Part shown: positions 33,331 to 43,000 of the stretch, one piece after another
Numbering within the stretch: the stretch's first letter is position 1
Layout of the letters: the number at the start of each line of letters is the position of its first letter
Source of the DNA: Cyanodermella asteris
Taxonomy: Eukaryota > Ascomycota > Lecanoromycetes > Ostropales > Stictidaceae
DNA length: 64,000 nucleotides
Assembly: GCA_900618795.1 (NCBI GenBank)
Contig: UYJD01000019.1
Location: forward strand, 186,001 to 250,000
Direction of reading: 5' to 3'
The notes under the pieces: model-generated
Told to the model about the DNA's origin: nothing
Databases searched by the model: none
What the model saw: only the letters and a program-made list of their open reading frames with translations
Position numbers and translations under genes: made by a program

Positions 33331-34998
33331 ATGGCCAAGCGAAAGGCTCAGGAAGCTATAGATGCTGCCACTGTTGTGAAGAAACAACGCGGTGGGACTG
33401 CCAAACCTCAGCATTCCACCAACGTTGCTTCGACCAGCAGTCGGCGAAGATCGGCAAGGAATTCAGAACAGAACCAGAGGATCGCTGACCACGAGACCGA
33501 AGAGGACAACGACCTAGCAGAGGAGGCCAAAGATAAGAAGCCAACGAAAACGCGGGCTGCGTCAAAAGCCTCTCCTAGGAAATCTATCAAGGTCGACCGA
33601 AAAGCCCTCGACGGTGCCAACGAGGACAAGGCGCGGTCTTCAGACGCGGATCCTGAACTTGAAGCCAAAAGCGTCAAGACCGGGAAGAGGACTAACGTTG
33701 CCGAGGCTGACTCTGGTCAGGAAGCTAAGCCTGCAAAGAATAAACGCATGACCAAAGAGGAAAAGGAGCAGGAGGCAATGCCAATTGCTACCCGCAGTCA
33801 AGGTCTGCGTCATGTCATCGGTGCCCATGTGTCAATCGCCAAAGGAGTCCACAATAGTGTCCACAATGCCCTTCATATTGGCGGCAATGCGTTTGCACTC
33901 TTTCTGAAGTCGCAGCGCAAGTGGGAGAGCCCTCCTCTGCAAGAGGAGCACGCAAAACTCTTTCATGGCCTGTGTGACGAACACAAGTATTCTCAGAAAG
34001 ACCATATTGTGCCACATGGCTCGTACCTAGTCAATCTCGCCTCTGTGACACCAGAACAGCGCGAAAAGTCCGTCACATCATTTTTGGACGACGTGAAAAG
34101 GTGTCAGCGCCTTGGCATCACTTTGTACAACTTCCATCCCGGAAACACCAACGGAGCACCTCGGAAAGAAGCTTGTGCCCGCATCGCTGAAGCCATCAAC
34201 CAAGCTCATGATCATGTCACTGATGTGACGCCCTTGTTAGAAACAATGGCAAGCAACAAGGCGGGATCAAATGTGGTGGGAGGCACATTTGAGGACCTCG
34301 CTCAGATTATAAATTTGGTCAAAGATAAGTCGAGAGTCGGGGTGTGCATTGACACATGCCATATATTCGCAGCCGGCTACGATATTGCGTCAGAAGAAGG
34401 GTTTCAAAAGACGATGGAGAAGTTTGATAAGGTTGTCGGCCGTAAATACCTCCGTGCGTGGCATCTCAACGATTCGAAAGCCCCGTTTGCCAGTGGACGC
34501 GATCTCCACGCAAACATTGGTACGGGCTTTATTGGCTTGAAGGGGTTTTGGAACGTTATGAACATGAAAATTTGGGGTGAAGGGGTAGGTGTCTGTGGAG
34601 TACCAATGGTACTGGAGACTCCAATCGACGAAGCAAGGTCGACGACAACCACTGACAAGAAAGGCAAAACCATCACGAAGCCGGTGGAAGACAAAGCCGT
34701 CTGGGCTCGCGAGATCAAGCTTCTGGAGAGTTTGGTCGAGATGGACCCTATGAGTGCAGAGTTCACCAAGCTTGAAAAGGAGCTTAGCGAGCGAGGAAGA
34801 GAAAAGAGGGAAAAGATGACCGCTGCTGTCGAGACGAAACAAGCAAAGAAGAAGCTAAAGCAGCAAAAGGCCAACGCCTGGGAGGGCAAGAAGCAAACGA
34901 AGATCGACAAGCAGCTCAGCAAAATATCGCAGAATGAAGAAGGGGTAGACGACGAGTTGAGTGAACTCGACGGAGAAGACAGTGAGGGGGAGCAGTGA
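33331..34998 (+). CDS. APN1: AP endonuclease 1 (endonuclease IV family)
   Basis: Apn1 cleaves DNA at abasic sites and removes 3' blocking groups in base excision repair, in nucleus and mitochondria. The first ATG is at 33,331, giving 555 residues without introns. Residues about 163-430 form the endonuclease IV TIM barrel: GAHVSIAKGV, VPHGSYLVNLA, YNFHPG, LLETMA, GVCIDTCHIFAAGYD, AWHLNDSK, GRDLHANIGTG and VLETPID. These supply the His/Glu/Asp ligands of the three zinc ions. A 160-residue Lys/Glu/Ala-rich N-terminal extension (MAKRKAQEA, SSRRRSARN, KASPRKSIK) precedes the barrel. A basic-then-acidic tail follows, ending SELDGEDSEGEQ. Both are probably disordered, with nuclear signals. Yeast Apn1 lacks the long N-terminal arm. 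Confidence 0.95.
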   Translation: MAKRKAQEAIDAATVVKKQRGGTAKPQHSTNVASTSSRRRSARNSEQNQRIADHETEEDNDLAEEAKDKKPTKTRAASKASPRKSIKVDRKALDGANEDKARSSDADPELEAKSVKTGKRTNVAEADSGQEAKPAKNKRMTKEEKEQEAMPIATRSQGLRHVIGAHVSIAKGVHNSVHNALHIGGNAFALFLKSQRKWESPPLQEEHAKLFHGLCDEHKYSQKDHIVPHGSYLVNLASVTPEQREKSVTSFLDDVKRCQRLGITLYNFHPGNTNGAPRKEACARIAEAINQAHDHVTDVTPLLETMASNKAGSNVVGGTFEDLAQIINLVKDKSRVGVCIDTCHIFAAGYDIASEEGFQKTMEKFDKVVGRKYLRAWHLNDSKAPFASGRDLHANIGTGFIGLKGFWNVMNMKIWGEGVGVCGVPMVLETPIDEARSTTTTDKKGKTITKPVEDKAVWAREIKLLESLVEMDPMSAEFTKLEKELSERGREKREKMTAAVETKQAKKKLKQQKANAWEGKKQTKIDKQLSKISQNEEGVDDELSELDGEDSEGEQ

Positions 34999-35233
34999 CG
35001 GAGAGAATGCGTTAAAAGCGTAGTTGCTTTCAGGCCGTCTAAAGTGGAATTTTCACATCGGGGCAAGATGCAGAATGCCGGGTCTGTACAAATTATTGGT
35101 GCAGTGCTTAAGACTTGTTTGCCTTTTGGGCCACTGCTAGCTCCGCTTCGCGCATATATTCGAACTTGAAGAACGCTAGCCGCGCGAGGATTCGATTCTA
35201 TGTACATATACAACAAATTTATCGAAAAACCGG

Positions 35234-37021
35234 TCATTGCTTTTTCTTCTCCTGTTGAGCCTTGCTGAACTTTGCCTGGATAGCGTTGATCCTGGCTTTC
35301 AGCAAGCTTATCATATCACCTTTAGGCGCCTCATCCGCAGCCACAAACCTACGTGTCAATAGCGTAAAGATGCTGCCAAAGGCCAAAGCAAGCACTGTTG
35401 AAGTCAAGATAATGACGTTGTAGGGCATGCTGAAATCCGGCGTAGGTAAAGGCAGCAGCAAGCTCGTCGTCCGAAGAAAAGCCTGATATTCTTCGTCCTC
35501 GTCAAGAATTCGGATTACTGCTGGCGCGACATCAAAGCCTCGATTGGCGTCTGGCGGGTATTCTGTGTAGCGTAGAATTGCTTTCTCAAAGTCGTACGAA
35601 AGCGTCAGAGTTGAAGACGGCGGAACCACGAGACGCATCTCGAGTTGCGTTCCACGTTCGCGATCCAAACTAGGTTTGTAGTATGTTTCCTTGACTATCG
35701 ACGATCTTGGCACGGATTGTCCGTTGATGCGAGTCTGAAGAGTGTGCAGGAATGGCTTCATGTACCATGGAAGCGTCTCGAAGTAAATGAACTCCACTGA
35801 ACGTTCCTCAGAGGGGTTTTTCAGCAGTGTTGAAAGACCCCCGCGTTCCTGCCCATGACCCGCAATGTATCGCTCCGCGTACAGTGGTGGCTCAGATAGA
35901 GGTAGGCGAGCATCCGATCCATTCTTCTCAAAGTAGAGATCAGTTTCTCCTGCTTCGGGCAAGATCATACACCGCCGATCGCCCGACGGATATTTGTACT
36001 CCTTTACGCCTTCCGTAGCATAGACAATCTTCTCGTTCGGAATGTTGATGCACACGGATGGCTCAGCCTGCTCAGAGCCTTCTTGCTTGCCCGCGAGACA
36101 AGTTCCACGGATCTTCCGACCAAATATCTCTTCAACTCCAAAGCTCTGCTCCTGCGCGAGGTCCAATGGATAGCAATGGTTCCCCTGAGGGTACCTGGTA
36201 GCATTCTCCGTTGCACAGATGAGCTTCTCGCGGGGCAATGGCCTGGGAATTGGGTCCGCCCGAGACCTCTTTGATCGCTCAATATCCAACACCATGTCTA
36301 CCGTCTGTTCAATTTTGACGCTGCAGTACCCTCGGCCGAGGTCGCATTCTGGGTATACATCAATGGCCATGGTCTGCCATGAGCTGTCGAACAGCTTGTG
36401 TCCGTCCAACAACGAAGCTATACCTGCTTTGCCCTTGCACGGAAGCTGTTTCAGAAAAGGTGTCAGATTCTCCGTGCAGACGACCTCATGGGGAAGGGTA
36501 CCATGGAGAAGGTGCAGGCGGTCGGGATCCGAGTTTGAGTAGCTGCCTCGAGGCTGGAAAGTCATCAGGGGTCTTGAGGTTTGAGTCGAGTCAATGAAGT
36601 TCATGGAAGCGCAGAACAATCCCGACAGCGCATGATTGAGTGTCCTCCATCTCGAGAAAGCCTCCTCTTCCGTGTCTGCTTCCACCCATGCCCAAAGCTC
36701 CACGCCAGTGCCACCCTCTTTCGTGCCATTAGAGGGCCTCGAACCCCATGCTTCCGGATCCCACCTGCCCGTACTGAAGCGCAAGTGGAGTTCGTGAGTA
36801 TGTGCGTGTTGAAGCACTTGTCCGAGTGCTCGGGGAAAGTACTGAAAGTGTTGTTGCTTATATGCCTCTAGCGGCGCTTCTCCGCGAAAGTTGAAGGATG
36901 CCAGTAGCTGGCCAGGAGGTAAGGGTTGTAATACAAGGTCTTCATGATAACTCTCAAGAGCATGAGCTAGACCGGCCAGCCCGATGACCAGCCATGACCA
37001 GCAAAGAGGAGAAAACATCAC
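35234..37021 (-). CDS. GPI16: GPI transamidase subunit Gpi16 (PIG-T)
   Basis: Gpi16 is a core subunit of the ER GPI-transamidase that attaches GPI anchors to proteins and is disulfide-linked to the catalytic subunit Gpi8. The intronless frame encodes 595 residues. It has a signal peptide (MMFSPLCWSWLVIGLAGLAHA), then ESYHEDLVLQPLPPGQLLASFNF, the standard family N-terminus. Other hallmarks are HTHELHLRFSTGRWD, ELWAW, CASMNFID, GTLPHEVVCTENLTPFLKQLPCKGKAG and SSWQTMAIDV. A single transmembrane helix lies near the C-terminus (IILTSTVLALAFGSIFTLL) with a short basic cytosolic tail ending KKKQ, compatible with ER retention. Its start is 230 bp from that of Luc7 on the opposite strand. Confidence 0.95.
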   Translation of the reverse strand: MMFSPLCWSWLVIGLAGLAHALESYHEDLVLQPLPPGQLLASFNFRGEAPLEAYKQQHFQYFPRALGQVLQHAHTHELHLRFSTGRWDPEAWGSRPSNGTKEGGTGVELWAWVEADTEEEAFSRWRTLNHALSGLFCASMNFIDSTQTSRPLMTFQPRGSYSNSDPDRLHLLHGTLPHEVVCTENLTPFLKQLPCKGKAGIASLLDGHKLFDSSWQTMAIDVYPECDLGRGYCSVKIEQTVDMVLDIERSKRSRADPIPRPLPREKLICATENATRYPQGNHCYPLDLAQEQSFGVEEIFGRKIRGTCLAGKQEGSEQAEPSVCINIPNEKIVYATEGVKEYKYPSGDRRCMILPEAGETDLYFEKNGSDARLPLSEPPLYAERYIAGHGQERGGLSTLLKNPSEERSVEFIYFETLPWYMKPFLHTLQTRINGQSVPRSSIVKETYYKPSLDRERGTQLEMRLVVPPSSTLTLSYDFEKAILRYTEYPPDANRGFDVAPAVIRILDEDEEYQAFLRTTSLLLPLPTPDFSMPYNVIILTSTVLALAFGSIFTLLTRRFVAADEAPKGDMISLLKARINAIQAKFSKAQQEKKKQ

Positions 37022-37251
37022 CGCATTGCTGCCGGTTCACGTACGCAAGTGGCATGTGAGAATGAATGAGCTGGCTCGACCGCGAGCTCCGCAAGTTGCG
37101 GGCGGAACCAGACCCCGACGCCATGGACGCCGCAAGGGCTATTCAGTTCTCTCTTCCTTCTACCACAGAGCTCCACTCTACGAATGTTCAGTCTGCATAT
37201 GATTGCGACACTGATATAAACTGCAAACGACTGGTTGTATCGCCTTTCACC

Positions 37252-38162
37252 ATGGCCGCCGAGCAGAGACGGCTTCTTGAGCAGCTCATGGGCGGTATGT
37301 GGAGCACGAGGGAAATTCCAGGTCAATGGCTAACTGGGGAACAGATCAGCTCATGGGCACAGCTGCGTCCTCGAAAAATGCAAACCTCACACTGACTGAT
37401 CCCAAGGTGTGCCGCTCCTATCTTGCCGGCACCTGTCCTCACGACCTGTTCACCAACACCAAGCAAGACTTAGGTCCATGCCCAAAAGTTCACAACGAAG
37501 CTCTCAAGACAGAGTACGAGGCGTCGGATAAAGCCAAATTAGGCTTCGACTACGACTACATGCGTGATATGCAAAAGTACATCGACGATTGCAACCGAAG
37601 AATCGACAGCGCTCAGCGGCGCCTGGAAAAGACACCGGACGAGATCAGGCAGACTAATAGTCTCCTGAAGCAGATTAATGATCTGTCCAAAACGATCGAT
37701 ACGGGCTTGCAGGAGGTCGAAGTTTTAGGCGAGATGGGCAGTGTCTCGACGGCTGTTAGCGAGTTTTACAAGGTCAGAACGTCGAAGGCAGTCAAGGAGG
37801 AGAAGGAACGTGATCTAAGGTCTCTCTCGGACACGTCTGGTCCCAGCGGTCATCAAAAGCTGCAGGTCTGCGACGTGTGCGGCGCATATCTCAGTCGACT
37901 TGATAATGACCGAAGACTCGCAGATCACTTCTATGGAAAGATGCATCTTGGGTACGCGCAGATGCGGAAGACCTTTGAGAGTTTACAGAAAGAGCTTAAG
38001 GGGAGACCACCGCCCATTCGTGATGAGTCGTCCGGACGGGGCGATTACGGCGATGGTGAGTGGGGAGCTCGTGGCGGGTACGGTGGTGGGCGCAGAGGAG
38101 GCGGTGGCTATCGTGGAGGTCGGGCTGGAGGTGGTGGAGGATATGGTGGTCGTCGGTGGTGA
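37252..38162 (+). CDS. LUC7: U1 snRNP-associated splicing factor Luc7
   Basis: Luc7 belongs to the U1 snRNP and helps choose 5' splice sites. Exons 37,252-37,294 and 37,345-38,162 give 286 residues. The 50-bp intron has GTATGT, a GCTAAC branch site and CAG. The join gives MAAEQRRLLEQLMGDQLMG, the usual Luc7 start. First zinc finger (CCCH): VCRSYLAGTCPHDLF...GPCPKVH. Second finger (C2H2): VCDVCGAYLSRLDNDRRLADHFYGKMH. Between them is a coiled coil (about residues 80-160). The C-terminus is an RGG/GGYGG-rich arm (about 40 residues), probably RNA-binding. The 12-bp sequence CAGCTCATGGGC occurs on both sides of the intron. Converges with the RGG-protein gene. Confidence 0.95.
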
Positions 38163-38392
38163 TCAACTGTTTGGGCTTCGATTATGTTCTAGCGTGGCGT
38201 TGACGGCGTACGATTCAATTTCTTTTTCCAGAGATACCCATATGCATGGCAGACCCGCCTTGCAGGCGATCCAATTGCCCTCACGTTTCTGTCAATGCGT
38301 GCTCATACCCGATGCTGTGACTACCCAAAACCTGACAAACCTTGACTCCCGAAGACACCAACTTCAAAATACACAGGCCGCAGGTCATTGCG

Positions 38393-39610
38393 TCAACCGC
38401 CTTCTTCGACTTGATCTGCCCAGCTGGTCTTGGGCTCGTCAGTAACTCTCCAAGGGGAACGAGTGTGACGTGATCTCGCGATAGACGAAGGAGGCTCGAG
38501 CTTGGTTTGCACAGTCTCCCGCTCTTCCTTGGTTTCGGGCTTCTTAAGGGCTTCCTCAGATGGCTTCTTCTCCGAAGCGACTGTTGCTGCAGTCTGTCCT
38601 CCCAACGCCGGGAATTCCGCGTCTCCAAGGCTTGGAGGAGCAGCTTGAGACTCACCACGGCCAGCACCAAAGCTATCCGCACCACCCCGTCCTCTTCCAC
38701 GACCCCTTCCACGCCCTCCTCTGTTTCCTCGACCACCGTAGTCCCCTCGATGCCTTCCGTAGCGTCCCTCGCCCTCGTCCTGATCCCACATCGCTCGACC
38801 GCCCTCAACGTCCCTGGACTGCATCGACGCGGGCAGACCCTGCACAGCACCGTGTGCGCCCCGTCTATACTCCGAGCCCCGTCCTCTCCCAGTATCCTGC
38901 TGCTCTTTGCCCTCATCCCACTCCCTAACACCTTGCCCCGCAAGCTTCCTAGCCCGGTTCTTCTCCCTCTCCGCCTCCATTCTCTTCCGGTTCAAATTCT
39001 CTTCCTTCCTCCGCTCCTGGGCCTGAGCCTCTTGCGCCTTGAAGCTCGCCTCATCCGCTTCCGCAGCCCGATGTGCCTCCTCCCGCTTCGCATTGTTGAG
39101 ACGAACCGCCTCGAGCTTGGCGGTGAGCTCCTCCTCCGTGAGGCGTGGTCGTGCTACTCCGCCGGTCTGGCTGCGATCGCCGCGGACTGCCGCGTTGGCC
39201 TTTGATGAAGCTTGCGCTGGGTCATTGGAGGTTTCTCCGAGCTCTACATTGGTATCCTGGGCTTCTTCGCTGTCGTTTCGAGCTGGAATGGATGGGGGGA
39301 CTGCTCGGCCTCCGCGTCCACGGCCGCGGTCGCGTTTCGCGTCGCGGTCGCTTCGCGGTGGTCGGACATTTGGAACGCTAATTCGAGGAGCTTCGGGGGG
39401 TACTGGCTGGCTCACGGGCTGGGCAATGGGGGTGAAGTCGTCGGCGAAGAGGTCGTTAGTCTCTCCGCCGGTCTGAGCGAACGGGGTCGCGTCGTCTGGA
39501 TAGCTTGCGGGCGTCGCGGACTGAGGCGGGTGAGGTCAGCTCCAAACAGCAATATCGCGGCCTTGTCAAGTAATTCTCACCTCAGTCGGTGCCCAGCGGG
39601 AGGCCTCCAT
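38393..39610 (-). CDS. RGG-rich protein with FPALG motif, RNA-associated?
   Basis: Exons 39,610-39,581 and 39,520-38,393 (60-bp intron, GTGAGA donor, CTCAG acceptor) give 385 residues beginning MEASRWAPTE. Composition is highly biased. It has an Arg/Gly N-terminal patch (DRGRGRGGR), then a charged, probably alpha-helical segment (LTEEELTAKLEAVRLNNAKREE... to EREKNRARKL, about residues 140-220). A strong RGG array follows (GGRGNRGGRGRGRGRGRGG), then AEFPALGG and a C-terminal SWADQVEEGG. I recognise this layout from unnamed conserved filamentous-fungal proteins. RGG boxes and FPALG-type motifs occur in mRNA- and ribosome-associated proteins, so RNA binding is a fair inference, not shown. Three AATTGTCA boxes lie upstream. 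The annotation of the C-terminal end assumes no further intron. Confidence 0.75.
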
Positions 39611-40069
39611 GGCAAAAGAATGCTGTTCTAACGGCGCAATATGGCTTGAGTGATCAGAATCCACAGACTGGTATGCTAGAGTACCCAGAGCTACGAAGGA
39701 CTATGGCACCTCTGAGCGATGGCCGTCTCAGGCAAGCGCGGCCCAGACTATGACCGAGCATGGCTCCCGACTCAAAACACCAAAGAGGCCTGATGATAGA
39801 ATTGTCAATACGAGTCACGAGCATGACAAATTGTCAGTCTTGAGCAATTTGGTCTCTCAATTGTCATCAAATACCACATCTATGAAGTAAGCCCCGCACA
39901 GCCAGTCTATCACTTCCGTGTACTCATTGTAGTTATTAAAGCTGCTGATCGTGACAACAACCGTGGTATACGAAGCTGTTGCAGAACGATCATTGCCGTC
40001 TCCAAATCATGTCCGAGCCATCAATAAAGCAAATGCCTCGAACCAATGCAAGTCAAATGATGTGTGACC
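39611..40069. promoter_or_regulatory. Promoter region with three AATTGTCA boxes
   Basis: Between the end of Ufd4 and the start of the RGG-protein gene. AATTGTCA occurs at 39,800-39,807, 39,829-39,836 and 39,859-39,866, spaced 29 and 30 bp. The middle one lies in a TGACAAATTGTCA palindrome. TGTCA is the core site of TALE homeodomain factors. No gene seen. Confidence 0.4.
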
Positions 40070-43000
40070 TTACGATAAATGGAAGGCACCTTGCCCTTCT
40101 TTGATGGCGGTAAACAGTCGTGACTTCATGATCTCAATGCTGCTATAGTTTGGCAGCTTGAGGTAGTTGACGCAGGTCATAACGCTAGGGAGGTAGTCGT
40201 CCGAGGTCAATGGTGGCTCACTCGGCTTGCAGACCACGGTGAACATGGGGGTCAAACTCTTGAAACCTAAAGTGCGTTAGTCTCCATTTGTAAAATCAGG
40301 TAAAAGGGCAACTTACCACCAATAGGCAGCTTCGGACTGCCAGTGATGAATTGCAAAAAGTCTCTCTGCTGCGAAATGTCGAGTTCGCTCATGGCCTGCA
40401 GCAAATTCTTCACGCTCATGCTGTCCATGTTGTATCCATGATCGGCCTTTATAGAGTCGATCAATGTCTCCATGCTCCAGTCCTCGTCAACGCGACCAAA
40501 AAGCATGACTAGTTCACTTGGAGTGAACGCGCGCAATGCCGAATAAGGGAAGACCTCGGAAAATCCGGCGCGGAACGACGCAATTTGTCTGCGTATACCT
40601 CGATTTACGCTAAAGTCGATGATCTTGTTGAGGTATTCGTCCACGTTGTAGATTGATACCGGGATGTTCGAGCCATCCTTGATAAGTTCGATCTGAGGAT
40701 ATCCCGGCAGTGTGAAATCAACCCCAAGGTCTGATACTGTAGCTCCTTGGACCTCGACTCTGTCCAGTTTCGCAGCCTTTTGTGCTGGAGACAAGCGATG
40801 GTCGTCTTCAATTCGTTTCTTCTGGGTGACGTATGTTTTCAGTGTTTTCAGCGACGAGTACAAACCGCTGTCGATAGATTTGATGGCGGCTAGACCCAAA
40901 GGCATGGCACCTGCACCGTTGTTGAATTTAAAGAACATAGGGTTGAACGAGATGTCAATGATCCGTGAGTCCAACATGGCACGTGCAACAAACTTGCCCA
41001 TCATTCGGAACAGGTGGAGAATTCGGCGTCGATTGTCGTCATCGGGCTGCTCGTCAGACATCGGGGCAGGGAACAGGCCGTTCTTGCCAAAAGCAAACTC
41101 GTCGTTGTTGCCGGGGCCTGAGTCGCTGTCACGCCAGAGCTTGAGTTTCTTTCTCGAGAACTCCTTCGACACGGTCGAGTAGAACTCCAGTGTAGGCCCA
41201 AGTCCAGTGCCGACCTCTTCAAAATACTCCACCTCGAGCATACTCGGTGAAGCTCCGTAGAGCTCCATAACCTTCATTGCGGATTCGAGGATTCGGGAGC
41301 GTGAGATTCGTACTTTTTGTCTTTGAAGCCTACCAAGGAACGGTCGTTCATCACGATGCCTGTCTCGTCTCGTAGTCTCGCTCTGAGTGCTCTGCCATCT
41401 GCTCATTGAACGGGAATAGCCGAACGATGTTGACTGGAGGAACAGATGTCTTGTCTCAAATGGAAAGAGAAATGGATAGAGACGCGCGAGGTCCTCGCTC
41501 CAACCGGGCAGACAATTGCTTGCAACAACCAGCGGCTCTTCTAGCTGGCGATTGAGCTTTGCAGTAAGCTTGGTGTTCACGAATAGTGAGGTAGGCTCGG
41601 ATCGTGTCTTCACCACTACTTTCTGGTCATCAATTACACTGTCGATATCGGTGTTCATCTCGTGGAGGATAGCAAGCAGGCGAAGAATTTTCGAGGTTAG
41701 AGGATTTTTGTGCAGAGATTGTGGCAGGGCGTTGCCTGTCTGGACACTGCCAGAATCAGGTGTTGGCGAAAGAGAGGACGGCTCAGGGGGTGGTCCGGGT
41801 ACTCGCTTGAATGAGATAGAATGAACAGCTGACCACAAACTTCGCGGGGCGGGCTCGCTCGGCTGGTTCTGTTGGTAGTGGACTGCGCGGTAGATCGTCG
41901 TTTCGTTGCTAATGGGTTGGCCATTGATGCTGAACTCTATATGCCAATCTTGGGGGGTAGACCCAAGTGCGGCTGCATAGTTCATTGCTCGATGTACTGC
42001 CGAGGACGATGTACCGGCGGGGGTTGTTCGTGTTCGTGGCGCTGATGGTGTTCCTACAGCTGGCTTTGGAGCTGCCGACGCATTCTGACTCGGAGTAGGA
42101 ATGCGGGTGCCGTCTTCCTGGCGCGCCGTGACCTTGCCGGTCGAAGCAACTTCCATATTCACAGCACTAGGATCCGGAGAGTCTTGTCGCTCTTCGGCAG
42201 ACGCGGCTGGGGCTGCACCCAGCGCACCCAGCGGACGTGCCAGCAGCGCTTGATCGATGTCTTCATCATCGTCATCGTCGCTGAGTTTGCGCTCATCCGC
42301 ACATTCCAAAGGATTCGTAGGCTGCGTTGGTGTGTCGGCGCCACCAGTATTGCTTCTTCTTCGCCGACGTGGTGCCTTTCGCAGAGATTCTTCGGGAGCA
42401 GCCTGAGCTGTTGATGGGGTCGCTGGCGCGTCACTTGACTGAGCAGTGCTAGCTTGTCGACCAGATCGTCTCCGAGATTTCGATGCCGTCTCGGTGTTTC
42501 CGATTGGAGGAATGGGCGGTGGAGGTCCAGTCCCGAGAAGTCCAGAATCCAGCAGGCGCTGACGGGCTTCAGGTGGCATTCCACTCGTGGCCGCCGCGAG
42601 ATTCGACAATATTTCTGTGGTGTGTCGGCTTCCACGAATGCGGCCCTCACTCAAGCTCAGGCGAGGTCTCAGATAGTCATCCAGTGCTTTGAATGTCGCG
42701 ATGGCATGGATACTGACCATGATGTTGCGATATGCTCGTGGAATATCTGAACCATCGTCTGCGACGAGTCTCAGCCGCAGTTGCTTGGCAAGCATCGAGG
42801 TAGCGCTGGTGCGATTACTGTCATGGCTGTTATTATGCACGGTTATAACTTCGAAATGCTCTGCCCTGCTCAAGAGGTCTTGGAGCTTCTGGACGAGTGC
42901 CGTGAAAGGGCTGGAGGCTCCAGCGATGCCAGTAACCCCATATGCACCCTGTGCTTTGTCGTCCATGAACACTGATAGGAATGCGGTTTTCGATGCGAGA

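Noticed and set aside
38507-39205. 232-codon plus-strand frame
   Set aside because: Shadow of the Arg/Gly-rich minus-strand gene.
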